Source of the DNA: Meloidogyne chitwoodi
Lineage: Eukaryota > Nematoda > Chromadorea > Rhabditida > Meloidogynidae
Length of the DNA: 64,000 nt
Reading direction: 5' to 3'
Assembly: GCA_015183035.1 (NCBI GenBank)
Contig: JACZZP010000006.1
Coordinates: 1,116,001 to 1,180,000 of the forward strand
The translations under genes and the position numbers were made by a program. Shown here one piece after another: positions 1-13,422 of the stretch. How positions within the stretch are numbered: the stretch's first letter is position 1; every line of letters starts with the position of its first letter. The notes beneath the pieces were generated by a model that was not told where the DNA came from, searched no databases, and saw only the letters and a program-made list of their open reading frames with translations.

Positions 1-1893
1 TTTGGTTTCTCAGTCAGTAGAGAATTTGATTATTTAAGTACATATATAAAAACGAAAAATATTAATAAAATATTTTATTATAAATAATTAAAAAAAAAAA
101 AGATGCATATATTGAAAGTCAAGTAAATGTTACTTGGTTTACTCATAATTCAACTCGTTATAACCCTGAAATTGGTTTACCTGAATTTAAAATTGAACAA
201 TTAACACCTGATTATTGTGATGGAACTTATATGTATGCAATTATGGAAGAATCTTATAAAAGAGGTTTTTAAATTAATTTAATTAATTTAAAATATATTT
301 ATTTATTTTTTAGATAAATTTAGTTGTCTTGAAGCTCTTATTCACTTAAATAGACAAATTGGTTATCACCTTGTCCAGTCTTTCATTCCAACTGCTTTAA
401 TTGTTATGATATCATGGGTTATATATTTTTAAATATTATTATAATTTTTAAATTATTATTTTTTTTAAATTTAGGTTTCATTTTGGATTGATAGACGGTA
501 AAAATAAAATTATTATTATTTTATAATTTTAAATAGAGCCGTCCCTGCTCGAGTAACATTATCATTTACAACACTTTTATCCTTATCTACATTGGTTTAT
601 TTAAATATTTATTTAATTATTTAATTATTTTTAGGGTAATGGATTACGTTTTGGTCTTCCCCAAGTTGCTTATGCAAAAGCTATAGATTTTTGGTTTGGA
701 TGTTAGTTTATTTAATATTTTAAAATTATTTTATTAATTTTTTAATAGCCTGTATGTTTTTTGTTTTCCTTTCTTTGGTTGAATTTGCAGCTGTAAATTC
801 ATATATGCGCGAAGCTGAAAAATATGAAAGACTTGCAAGTTATACAGCAAAGAAAGGTTTACTAAAAGAGAGATTTAGTAATTTATATATTTTTTTAAGA
901 ATTACATTTACATGATGATAATTCTCGTTTGTCTCCTGAGTAAATTAAAAATACCTATATTTTTTAAATAAATAAATATTAATTTTTAGTGAAAGTTGTG
1001 GTGAAAATTCTTTACTTATTTTTGGAACAAATGAATTAGGTTCTAATGGACTTGGAACTCGTTTAATAAGTTTTGCTAATTTACTTGTACCATCTTTATT
1101 TTTAAATAAAAATAATTCAACTACACAATCTAAAAGAATTTTAACAAATCAAAATATTGGAAATGGACATTTAAAACAACAAAGGTAATTAATTATTGGT
1201 TTTTAATTTAATTTAATTAAAAAATATTTAAATTGTAGAATAGATAATTTATGCCCTAAAACAGATAAAAAAATTGGTTTGGGACTTCGCCTTTCTGAAC
1301 ATATGGAATTAAGGCCTTTTAATGATTTTACAATTGGTGGTGAAGATGGAGGAGATGAAGAATTTTCTGAATCAAAAAGTTTACCTTCTAATAATTTATT
1401 ATTAATTACTAGTCCAACACATAATAATAAACAATTAATTGGAAATAATAATTTTTCACCAGCTGAAAATAGAAGAAATATTATTGTTCCTGAAATGCAT
1501 CCTTGGCCACCTTCACCTTATGAAAAAGTTTTTGTTTAAATTTTTAATAATTTTAATTTTTTATTATTTGAATATTTAAAATTAATTTATTATTTTTTAA
1601 TTTTAATCCAATAAAAACTTTAGGGACGTGCACCTCCTCCAGCACCACGTAGAGCTCGTAAAACAAATAGTTGTGCTGCTGGTGGTTGTTCTACAAATTA
1701 TATTGGTGCTGAACAAAAACGTCCAATGGCAACAAGTCATTTTCTTCGTCAGGGATTTTGTTATTCCAGAAAAGGTTTAAATATAGATCGTTGGAGTAGA
1801 ATATTATTTCCTGCTGGATTTACTCTTTGGAATATTTATTATTGGACTTATTATTTGTGGTATATACAAATTACTGGACCTCATCATCATTAA
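1..1893 (+). CDS. Cys-loop ligand-gated ion channel, anion-selective type (3' part)
   Basis: Spliced gene cut at its 5' side by the window edge. Exons joined through GT...AG introns encode the end of the extracellular domain (around 110-270), then M1 with [12 protein letters not shown]2 with [19 protein letters not shown]3 with [20 protein letters not shown], a long M3-M4 loop (about 800-1750) and M4 with [18 protein letters not shown], ending in TAA at 1891-1893. The PAR triplet at the cytoplasmic end of M2 is the known signature of anion-selective pentameric receptors (glycine, GABA, glutamate-gated chloride and nematode LGC channels). The receptor should sit in the plasma membrane of neurons or muscle. 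The loop holds an acidic low-complexity stretch ([10 protein letters not shown]). The ligand cannot be told from this fragment, because the ligand-binding loops lie mostly outside the window; a nematode LGC/ACC-type member is the likeliest class. Very sure of the family, unsure of the subtype. Confidence 0.9.
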
Positions 1894-2377
1894 ATTAATT
1901 AATAAAAATAATATTTAATTGTATAGAGAATAGTCTTTTTTGTTTTACTAATTTATATTTTTAAAAATAAATTTTAGACAATTTTACTAATATCTTTATT
2001 TTTATCTTAAAATTATTTTTTTTTTAATTTTTGTTGTGAAAATGAATAAATATGTATTTTTTAATTATAAATATATTATGTTTTGATTGACTTTTTAATA
2101 TTTTTATTAAATTCTTTAAAAATAAAAATGATAACATAGGTAGTATATTAAATATTCTAAACCATATATTTTTTTTAAATTTTACTTTCTTTATAAAAAT
2201 TTATAATTTTTCTTCCAATCATTGGTTATACATATAATGACTAATTTTAAATTATAAGATATTTTCTTTAAATGTTCATTATTATATAATTTTATTATAA
2301 ACAATTTATCAAGATTTCTTTCCCCATTTTTTATTCTAAAATTAATTAAATAATAAATTAATTATATTTAGAATACT

Positions 2378-2698
2378 ATGTTTATTTTATTATTATTTTA
2401 CTATTTTATTATTCCAACAACAATTATTTTCTGTTCAGAAGAAACAGAAGAATGTGGAGAAAATAAATATGTTAATGATTGTTATATGCGTTGTGAAGGA
2501 TTCCCTCCATCTTGCAGATATCCTAGAGGACTTGATGTTGATGATATTACTTCTAATATTGAATGTATTTGTGAAAAAGCTTGTGTTTGTGAAGATAATT
2601 ATGTTAGAAAAGATTGGAGTTATAATTCACCATGTATTCCACTTTATGAATGTCCATTATCAAAAGAAATATTGGATATGATAGAAAAGAAAAAATAA
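2378..2698 (+). CDS. Small secreted TIL-type cysteine-rich protein
   Basis: Single-exon frame of 106 residues. A hydrophobic N-terminus (about residues 1-18) looks like a signal peptide. The rest holds ten cysteines in an order typical of the trypsin-inhibitor-like (TIL) domain: one near residue 26, then NDC, RC, SC, a loop, EC, IC, AC, VC, and finally PC...EC. TIL domains form five disulfides and many act as serine-protease inhibitors, but inhibition is not proven by sequence and the reactive-site loop here (PSCRYPRG) is only a guess. A TTTAG acceptor lies just before the start (2362-2371), six bases ahead of the ATG, which would suit spliced-leader trans-splicing. The protein ends in a lysine-rich tail (IEKKK). 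It lies 485 bp downstream of the channel gene, on the same strand. Confidence 0.8.
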   Translation: MFILLLFYYFIIPTTIIFCSEETEECGENKYVNDCYMRCEGFPPSCRYPRGLDVDDITSNIECICEKACVCEDNYVRKDWSYNSPCIPLYECPLSKEILDMIEKKK

Positions 2699-5600
2699 AT
2701 AATTTGATAAAATGAAAGAAAAGATAAATATATTTTTGTTAAAATTTTATTTAAAATAAATTTTAATTATTAAAAAAGAGATAATGTCAATTTGCTTAAA
2801 ATTTTTTCTAAAAGAATATTTAAATTTTCTAAAGAAAATTTTTATTAAAATATTAAATTAAAATAAATATTTATAAATATTATCAAAAAATTATTAAAAA
2901 TAAATTTAAAAAATTTTGTTTTTTCTAATTATTTAAAAAATATTCCCTCTAAAATCTCTTCTAAAAATATTATTGATTACCTCCTTCTTTTCACTTCTTC
3001 TTTTTATCCTCCTTCTCTTTATTGCTGCCAGTCATACTATATTATTTTTCCTTATTTTCTCTATTTTCACGCAGCTGTCGTTTTTTTATGTTTCCGACAT
3101 TTCTTTTTGAAAAGAAACAAAAAATAAATATATTCCCTCATATCCTTTTTTTCCTTATTTTTTTTTCTACAAAAAATGTAAGTTCCCTAAATTTTCATTT
3201 TTATATTTATAAATATATGTTGTACATAAAATATTCCCTCCACCCCCTCTCTACTTTTTTTTAATTCAAATAAATGTATTTACATATATATAAGCCTTAT
3301 GGGAAAATAGTGTTCAGTCAGTCTATCACTAAGCTTTTATCTTTTACTTTTATTTATCTTAGCAACCAATAAACAAATGTACATTTTTAATATTTGGAAT
3401 ACTTATAGTAAATAGTAGTAAATTATAAAACAATACTTTTTTAATTAAAAAAGAAGAATAATTTGATGATTTTTATTTTTTCAAATGTTTCTAATTTTTC
3501 TTTTTTTTTTTTAATTTTTAAATTTGTGTTACTTTATTAATAACAATTTTTAAAAAATATCAACAAAAATTTAAAAGCACCTGTTTTTCTTCTTATTAGC
3601 TTAGAACGTAAAAAACAAAATATTCTTTCTGTCATTTTACTCTTAATAAATAAATAAATATTATATTATATTTTAATTTTGTGACAATCTCTCTAAAATT
3701 CTTCCTAACGCCTGTTTTTTATTTGACCGGCACTAAAAACAACCTCTCTTTACTCACTCTTTTTCCTCTCTTTTTTCTCAATTTATTCTCTTCGAGTCAC
3801 TCAAAAATCTCATTTTAATTTAAAAGCATTCCTTTTTTTAATTTTTTATCTTCGTTAATGAAAATAAAAAATTATGCACTTTTCCCATTTTTAAAATTTA
3901 TTTAATCCTTCTTTATGTAATTTGATGAATATTAAATATATAAATAAATATTTACTTAATATTTAAATATATTTTATAATATTCGATCAAAGATCATATT
4001 TTTAATTGGATGATTTACTTTTATAGAAATTTATTTATTTAATTTTTAAATTAAATTCAAAAATATTTTATTTACTTTTTTTATTTAAAAAAATAATCTC
4101 GAGATTGTTTAAATATAAACATTATAATAATAGGAAGGATTAAAATAATAATCATCTCTTGTTTGTTTGTTCATTTTAATACGTCATTTAAATTTAATCT
4201 TTTTTTTTTGCATAACCTTACTAAAATACTATTTGTAATTCTAATATCTACCCTTATTCTTTTTTTTTAAAAAAAACTAATTTTGACTTTCGCCTTTATT
4301 TTTTCAATTTAATAATTTATTTTCAAATTCTTATTTTTAACAACTTTTTTGTTTTTTAATAAAAATAAATTATGTGGCATTAATATTAAGTATTCATTTA
4401 ATTAAAAAAATTGTTAAAATTTTATAAAAATAACAGGAGGAACTAAATATTAATTTATTTAATTTTTACTTTTTACAAAATAAAATATAATAATCTAATT
4501 TATTTTTCCTTTTAATTACATTTTAATTTAAAATTAAATTTAAAAAAATCATTTATTCATTTAACAATATTTAATTAAATTTATTTTTTTAATTACTATG
4601 AATATTTATTAATTATTATAAAACAAAAAATTAAAAAAATATTTTGATTTAATTCTACTATTTTATTTTTTATCAATTATTAAATTTAATTATAATATTT
4701 TCTTTATTATAATAATATTTTATTTTAATATTTTTCCCATTGTTATTCATTTTTTTAAAATTTATATTAATCATCAATATAATAATATACATTTATTTAT
4801 TAATTAGAAAAAAACATTTTCTAATTTTTTAAACATTTACGTCATTAATTTGTTTTTTTTTTAATTTGATTTTCTTTTTGAATTTATGCCGCCTACTTTT
4901 CTATTAAATCTGAATATATATGTATTACAAGAAAGAAATTAATTAGAAAAAAGTAGCAAAAAATTAATTTATTTTTTTAAAAAAAGTTTTAAAAATCTTT
5001 ACTATTAAACTAGTAACTAAATTGTAATTAATTATTATAATTACTAAACTTAATTAAATTCTTTCTTTTTTTTTAATAAAAAATTGTTAAACTCTTTTAT
5101 TACGTTTAAATAATAAAAGAATAGTTATGAATTTAAAAAATTTTTAAAATAAATATTTTAATATTTAAATTAAAAATACAATTTATATATTTGAAAATAA
5201 AATTGTTATTTTTAATTATTTAAACTTTAATAATAATTAATTTATTTTCTATAATAATATCTATTATTTTTAAACCTTTTTCTCACTATGTACTTCTCTA
5301 AAAACTATTCTCTTAGTTTTTATTTTATTTTTATATTTATTTTGAGGATTTAAAAATAAAAAATAAATTAAATAATTATTTATATAAACATATATATTTA
5401 TTTAATATTTTAACATTTTATTTTTTAAATAATCCAAAAAGATTAACAAATGTTACAGACAATTTAATTCCACAAATATCTTTAAATAAAATATCTAACA
5501 ATTTTTTTAAATTATTCTCTATTTGTACAAGTTTTTTAAATTAAAAAATATTTTAATTAATTATTAGATAAATATATTTATTTATTTAAAAGAGAAGATA

Positions 5601-8600
5601 TTTATGTAATAAATTATCAAAAAATAAAATATTCCCGTTAATTTTATAAAATAAGTAAGCTTCTTATTTTTTCAATACTTCTCTGGAGGAGGGGGATTTA
5701 TTCTATTATAGTGGATTATTTTAATTGATAAATTATTTTAAATATTTTAAGTTAAAAACTTTATAAAAAATTAATTAATTAATTGTTTAAATTTTTTTAA
5801 ATTTATTCCCTTTATTTTTCTTATTTACTAATATGTTTGTATATTTAAGTAAAGCATAGAATTAATTATTCATCACCAAATGATTAAATAAAATGAAAAA
5901 AAATATTGGACATAGTCCAATTAAATAGAGCAAAGTTTATAATTAAAATTAAATATTTTTTTAAATAAATTATAAATAATTATTTTTAATTTTTTATTAA
6001 AAAAACTAAAAATAAAAAAAGGAATTAAAATTTTAATTTTTTAACAAAGAAATTATTTGTGTATTAAATTAATTATTATTTTGTTACAATTCTTTTAAAA
6101 ATTATTTCCTTCAAAATTTAAATATAAAATTTAATACAAAGAAATATTTAAAATAAATTTTAGACTTTTTTGTTCTTTTTTGCAAAATATTTATATTTAG
6201 AATAATTTTATATTTTTATTTAAATCATTTTTTGAATTATTATTTTAATATTTTTAAAATAAAATTATTTAATTATTATTTAATTATTATTATTATTAAT
6301 TTAAAACACAAAAGTCATCAATGTTATTTAAATATTATAACAATTTATTATTTTTATTTAATAAAATAACATTTAAAAATATACCTAACATTTTACATCG
6401 TGACTTTCTATTTTTAGATTTTTATAAAGAGATTTTTTGAAAAGATTTTTGTTGTTTTTTTTAATTAAATTTTTACATAATTATATATTAAATAATTATA
6501 TATTAAATAATTAAATAAAGAAGATTGAAAATTAAAAAACTTTTTATAAAAAAATATTAATAATTACGTAAATATATTAATTAATTTAATTAATTTAAAA
6601 AAGTTCAAATAAATAAAATAATTAAATAAATATAATTTAAATACTAATATATAGATGAGTGTTTATATCAATAATTAATTTTTCAAAAATCATACTGATC
6701 TTATATTTTTAATATTTATTATTATTTTTAAATTTATAAATATTTACATATTTTTAATTTTGTAAATTAAAATTTATTAAAAATAATTTACTTTAATTTT
6801 CAAAATTTTTTTTTTATTTTTTTACTAATTTTAACAATTATATTTTATTCAAATATTTTATTTATTTTTTTTATAACTTATAAAATCCAATAAAAATATA
6901 TATGTATTAAAAAAAAGATTTTTATATTTAAAAGTCAAATAAACTTTAAAAAATAAATTTTTAAATTTTTATTTTTAAACAAAATATTTAATAAAAAAAG
7001 AATTTAAAAATATGTGAAAACTTTTAAATTCTTTATAAATTTATTTACTTTATTTCCCATGTTTATTCAATTTATTTTTATTTAATTCAAACATTTCTTT
7101 TTTTTATTTTTATTTTTGTATAAATAAAGGAAAAAAATAAAAATTTATTTTTTGGGAACTAAAATTTTATTTATTTATTTTAAATTAATAAAATAAAATT
7201 AAAAAATAAAATATTATTATAAATTACCTCAATTGCTTTAATTTTATTTTTAGTTATTTAAAACAAAATACTCCTTTTTTATTTAAAAATGAGAGGAAAT
7301 ATTTTCTAAAATTTATTATAATAATTAAATTAATTGGTTGATTTCTAAAATTTATATTTTATTTTTTTTTATTATTTTATTAAAAGTTCCTCAAAAATTG
7401 CGTGTTTGCTCCAAAATTAAATATTTTTATTTTATTTTATATTTATTTATTTGCGTGTAAATATATTTATTTATTTATCTTTTTCTAATTTTTTTATTCA
7501 CTTTTTGCACAAAAATCCAACATTTAAAAAAAGTCCGCCGGGTCACGAATACCTAGATATTTAGCTATTTATTTGAACAAATATTTGCGCAGGACGCTGA
7601 AAAAAAATTGAGGAAATTTACAAAACAAAAATATTTATTTATTTATTTATTTAAAGGGTTTATTTGTGTTGAGACTTTTTTTAAATTTAAAAATCTGTCA
7701 GAATAATTTAAAATATTTTCTTTTTAATATTATCTCTTTTTCTCTAATATTTTAAATATTTATTTACATAGTTAAACTTTAAATAATATTTTGTTTGCCA
7801 ATCTTTTTTTTTGAAAAACAAACTTCTCCCTCTTTTTAACTGAATTTTACCCAAACTAAACTAAACAAACATTTAATTTATATATTCATTGTCTAGCCTT
7901 ATAAAATATTTTATATTAAAATATTTTATTATATTTAACTCTTCTCTCCCTTCTACTCACATTTTTGCACTTTTTATTTACTTTATTTAAATAAATAAAT
8001 TTTAAATTTAATTTTTTAATTATTTAAAAAATAAAATATTAATTTTTATATTTCAATTTTTTTAAACATTTTAATACAAAAATTTATTTAATCTTTAATT
8101 TATTATTTTTAAAATAATTATATATTTATTTATTTTTATTCTTTTTTTAATTTATTTAAATAATTTTATTCATTTTTATTAAATTAATTATTGCCCAAAT
8201 ATCTTAACTAATCATAAAATTAATTCTTTTTATTTTAATTAATTATCTTTTTAATTTTACAAATATTATTACTATTTTAAAAAAATAAATTCCTCTTCTT
8301 AAATTGCCTAAAACAATTTATTAAATTTTATTTTTATTAATATTTAATTTACTTTAAAAAAATTAAAACTAAAGAAATATTAAGTGACGTTATATTTACC
8401 GGAATTAAATAATTTTGCGATTAATTCAGTGTGGAATATTTAATAAATTATTATTTTATGATTAATGATAAAAAAATATTAAGAATTTTTTTTAATTTTT
8501 TAAATATTAATTCCATGAAGGAATGCATTTTTCTAATTATTTTCTTATATAAACTTTTATTTTAATAATTATTAGATATTTTTAATTTAATTTTATTTTA

Positions 8601-10717
8601 GATTTAAAACTCTCTTATTTTTTAGAAATTTTATTTAATTTCAAGAACAAAATTTATTTTAATAAATTGAGAAACCAATTTTATTTTTAAAAAATTAATT
8701 TTTGTTAATATTTATTTTAATTAATTATATTTTTTTAAATATATTTATTTATATATTTAAATAATTTAAAAAATTATATTAAATTTATTTTATTAAAATT
8801 ATGTTTTACATAAAAATAAAATATTAAGACCTTTTAAATTTTAGTAAAATAAAAAAATATTATTTAAATATTTATAAACATTTTTCTTTTAAATCTTAAT
8901 TTCTTCGATTTATATATAAAAATTGTTTTTTTTCAAAAAAAAATATAAATTTATTTAAATATTTCCATGAATAATTATTTTTATTTATTTTTTATTATTT
9001 TATTATTTAATTGTTATTTATATATTTAACCAATTATAATATTAATTAATTTTAATTAAATTATTTATTTATTACCTCATAATTAAATAAATATTTATTT
9101 CTTCTTTTTTCAGTTACACTCTTTTGCGTCATTTTTCTTCTTTATCTTTAATCTATAAAAATTAAAGACCTAATTTTATAAGTAAATATTTAGTTGATTA
9201 ATTGAAAAAGTATCTTTCTAAATCAATAACAATTTATTTATTAGTTATATTTAAAGTAAAACTAAAAATAAATAAATAATATTTTTATTAAATAAAATTT
9301 AATTATTTTTTTTATAATATTTTTTGCTTTTAATTATTTTTACAATTAAAAGATTTTTTTTTTTACAAATTATTCATTATATAATACATACCTGAATTAA
9401 TATTATTACATTTTTTTAGTTTTACTACTTTTATAAAACTTTTTTTTTTATAAATAAATAAATTGCTCATTACTAAAATATCAATAAATTACAATTATTC
9501 TTTTTTTTCTTAAATAATTATTTATAATATTTAATAAAAGTTTATATTTATTTATTTAAATATAAAAAGGAACTAAAATATTTTTAATTTAATTTTTGAA
9601 ATTTAATTAATTTATTTTTAATTAAATTACTCCAATAATTAAAATAAATATTTAATAATTTAATATTATTATTAATTTAAAAAATAAAACTATTTTTAAT
9701 TTAAATGTAAATAAAATTAAAATTTCTTCCTAATTTTTTTAAATTTAATTAATGCAAAGGACATTTATTTAAAGAAATTGTTTGGAATTTTTTTTTAATT
9801 TTTTTAATCTTTAATCGGCAAAACTCTTCTTTTCCAATTTATTTTTTAAGTGAAAATGTTAGTACACAAAATTAAAGTTAATTTGATTTAAATAAATAAA
9901 TAAATGTCTTTTTAAATTTGTCAAAAATATTTAGAAGACATATTTTAACATTTAATTATTTATTTTTATTTAAATAATTTTTAATATTTAACAAAATTGT
10001 CATTAAATTAAATTATATTTATTTATATATTTTTATTGTTTATTTATGTCTTTTTATTTAAAATAAAAACAATTATTTATTTTTATAATTATTTCAAATT
10101 ATTAACTTAATCATTTCAATACTTTTCTTATCTCCAATTAGAGTCTAATAAAATGTTTGTGTATTAATTAATTAACTAAACTAAAATATTTATTTTATTA
10201 AAATATATAAAAAATGTATTAAAAGATATAATTAGCACTCATTTTTGGGACTCAAATATTGAATGTGTTATAACTTAAAAGTACAAAATTTTTAAATAAT
10301 AAATTTGTAAAAACAATTAAAATGGCAATTATTATTATTTTAAATGCAACATTTAAAATAAAACAATTTTTAATTATTATTTTCTATTTTAATTTTCCCA
10401 ATGGATTAAAATATTTATTATAAACAATGAAACAATTTAAAAATATATTTTTTTAAAATTATTTTATTACGTACCTATTATATTTAAAAACAAGTTTTTT
10501 AAAGTATTTATTTATTTTTTAAGATTTAAATATTACTAATCTTTTTCATTTTAATATTTAATATCATTTTAAATTTAAAATAAAATATTATCTTTTATTT
10601 TTTTAAATTTAATCCTTTTTTTATATTTTAATATATGTATTATTTTTACAAAATATTTTTTAAAAAATAAAGGAATTATTTAAATAATTTTATTTTAATT
10701 TAATTTCTTTTTTCTAG
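2699..10717. other. AT-rich gene desert with pyrimidine-rich stretches
   Basis: About 8 kb of A/T homopolymer-like sequence without a coding frame I can support. Pyrimidine-rich stretches occur at about 2975-3080 and 3700-3800, and a slightly GC-richer patch at about 7500-7620. It may be intergenic DNA or a giant 5' intron of the Q-rich gene beginning at 15444. Apart from the TATA/initiator-like site near 3285, I see no function in it. Confidence 0.6.
3285..3318 (+). promoter_or_regulatory. TATA box plus initiator-like sequence
   Basis: TATATATAAG at 3285-3294 is followed by TTCAGT at 3313-3318, placing an initiator-like A about 29 bases after the TATA core. This is the usual spacing of a metazoan TATA/Inr core promoter. 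A possible splice donor follows (AAT|GTACATTTTT near 3376). In DNA this AT-rich a TATA match alone means little; the spacing and the TCAGT core are what make it worth listing. No coding exon follows directly. Confidence 0.25.
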
Positions 10718-10859
10718 GTTTCCCCGGCATTTAGGGGGCGTAAATATTAGGGAGGTCGAGAACAGAATGTCTGGAATAGGGTTAGGAAAACCATCAGAAA
10801 TTTTGAGGATCTGTGTTTTGGGGGTTGGTCCAATTTATGAGATAAATTGTAAAATTTAA
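10718..10859 (+). other. GC-richer island behind a strong splice acceptor; possible 5' exon
   Basis: In the middle of the desert, about 130 bases have near-balanced composition. They start directly after a strong nematode-like acceptor (TTTCTTTTTTCTAG, ending 10717). An ATG at 10767 opens a 30-codon frame beginning MSGIGLGKPSEILRIC and ending at 10859. Possible donors lie inside it, for example GTTGGT after the codons for VLG, which would leave phase 0. It could be a trans-spliced or internal 5' exon of the Q-rich gene starting at 15444, a separate short gene, or a decayed insertion. The composition contrast is plain in the sequence; the exon reading is inference. Confidence 0.35.
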
Positions 10860-13084
10860 TATTAAATATTATTTTATATTTTTAATAATTATTATTTATT
10901 TATTTATTTATTAAATAAATAAAAAAACATCTGCTAAATTATTTTTTAAATGTCAAGATTATTAAAACATCTGTTTTATAACTAAATAAATAATTAATTA
11001 AAATTATTTCAATTATTTAATTATAATTTATTAAATATTTATTTAAAAAATAATTATATATTTATTAAATTTTAAAGAAAAACTTTTTTTTTAAATTATT
11101 ATTATTATAAAAAAAGTTTTATTTAATAATATTACAACAATATTTCATTAATGACATTTCTTTTTTTTATTTATCAATTTAAATTAAATTTTTATTTTCT
11201 TAATTACCTTTCAATTTAATTTAAAAATAAACGTTTTTCCGTTTATTTTTTTTAATTAAACTTTTAATTTAAAATATTGACAATCATTTTAAGTAAAAAT
11301 AAAAAATTAAATAAATAATTTAAAGAAAAAGAGAGAAAAGAGAATATTTGTCCTTTTTTATTTTACAAAATTTAATTTAATAGGGGAGAATAAATTAAAA
11401 AGGAAAGAGAAATTAATTTAAAAAACATAAAATATATACACTAACTATTTTCTTTTACTTTTTTATTTTGTGTTTTACTATAATTTTATTTTATTTTTAA
11501 TTTAAAAAATATTTTTAAATAACCTGTTTTAGTGAATAATTTATTTAAAAAAATAAATAATTTAAAAAATGACATAAAATGAAAACGACCAATTTTTTGT
11601 TAAATGTGGGCGTAAAAAAGGGGAAAAATAAAACTATTGAATTTATTTCAAAGTGAAAAAAAATAAAAGTTGCAAATAATTTACACTTTTGAAAAATATA
11701 TTTTAATTATTTTTAAATTAAAAATAAATTATTTATTTAATTATATTTATTTATAAATAAATATTATTTTTTTATTTTTTAATTTAATTTAATTTGCCCA
11801 ATTTTTTTTCTTTTATTATTTTTGTTGTAATAAAATTAATTTAAAAAAATAAAATGTAAACACTTTATTTAATTAATTAATTTAATATAAAGTTTAACTT
11901 TTTCTTATTTTTAATTAAATTATTTAAAATTTAATTTAAATATTTAAAGAAAAATTTCAACTTTTTTTTAATAAAAAATTTAAATATTTTTTTATTAATT
12001 TTAATTTCCTTACATTCATTTTTTATTTCCCTTTTTTAATTAAAAAAAATAAATATTTATTTATAAAAAATAAATAAATTATCATGAGAGAAATAAATAA
12101 ATATATACATAAATTATTATAAAATCATGAGAATAATTTAATAAAAATAAATAAAAAAAAGATTAAATTATTTTTAATTTTCTGTTATTTTTGGAGGCTT
12201 TTTTTACAAAAAAAAAATATAAAATTTCTTGAAGTGTTTAAATTAAATTTTTAGTCACAAATCACATTCGTCACTACTATAAATATTACAAATTTATAAA
12301 AAGTGATAAATTAAATAAAATATATTTTTTATATTTTTCTTTCAATTTTATTGAAATTTAATTATTTATTTAATTAATTAATAAATAAATATTATTTAAT
12401 ATTTTTACTAATTTAATTTATAAAAAATATTATTTGTTAATTAATCATTTATTTATTTAAATTTTAAAAATTTTCGGTAAAAATCTCTAATTATTAAAAA
12501 TTAAAAAAACATTAATTCTTCAAAAATAAAAAATTTCTTATCAATATGATAATAATAATAATTATTATTTTAATTATTTTATTATATTTAATATATGTTT
12601 ATTACATTTTTATTTTATTAATTTTTTTTTATTTGTAGAATAAATAAATGTTTTCTTAAAATAATTATTAAAATAATAAATTTAAAAGTTTAAATTTTTT
12701 ATTATTAATTTTGTTTTCTTTTCAATTATTTAAATTAATTTTTTATCCAATTTCCTGTTAAAATTACCTGCCACACTTCAATCTATTTATCTCTTATTTA
12801 TTCCACTCATTTTTTTTCTACTACTGCCAACTTACAATTTGATAGACACATTTAATACATATATAATTATTTACCTACTTCTTTCTCTCTAACCTTTAGT
12901 CAATTCTCAAATTTTTAAATTAATTTTTAAGGCTTTAAACAATATTCCTCATTATTGATTTTTTATTTAAAATTTTTAAATTTAATTTATTTATTAAGTT
13001 TTTTTTATTTTTTTATAATTATCTATTAATTTTATAATTTAAAATATTTTAACTAAATAATTATATTTATTATATTATACATAT
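10860..13084. other. AT-rich non-coding stretch
   Basis: Almost pure A/T sequence with no supportable gene, RNA or repeat structure seen. Confidence 0.5.
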
Positions 13085-13422
13085 ACATATTCGGTGCGGC
13101 CATAATTACCATATTATTTCTAAATAGAATAAAAATCTAAAACAGCTTCAATTTTCTTATACTATTTTGTAGCCCTGAATCTCCTCTTTCATTTGATATA
13201 AATTTCCTGTAAGGTTTAAATAAATTTCATAAAGTTATGGCTTTAAGAACTAACATATATCGATGGAAAATTTTATACATACACGTGCGGAAAAATTTTT
13301 TAAGCACTTCTCACTTAATCTACATAATGATTATCTCGTTGATTGATATTATTTTTGATTGTATTTTTACTATTTGAAATTTTAATAAAATACGCGTGTA
13401 ATTATGGCCGCACCGAATATGT
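13085..13422. mobile_element. 338-bp MITE with 25-bp perfect inverted ends
   Basis: The left end 13085-13109 begins ACATATTCGGTGCGGCC and its exact reverse complement closes the element at 13398-13422. The arms are 25 bp with no mismatch and far richer in G/C than their surroundings. The interior is unique AT-rich sequence without a coding frame. If the true terminus is TTCGGTGCGG, TA dinucleotides flank both ends, which would fit a Tc1/mariner-type insertion; because the arms are symmetrical this cannot be settled from one copy. Non-autonomous, presumably moved by a transposase encoded elsewhere. Confidence 0.75.
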
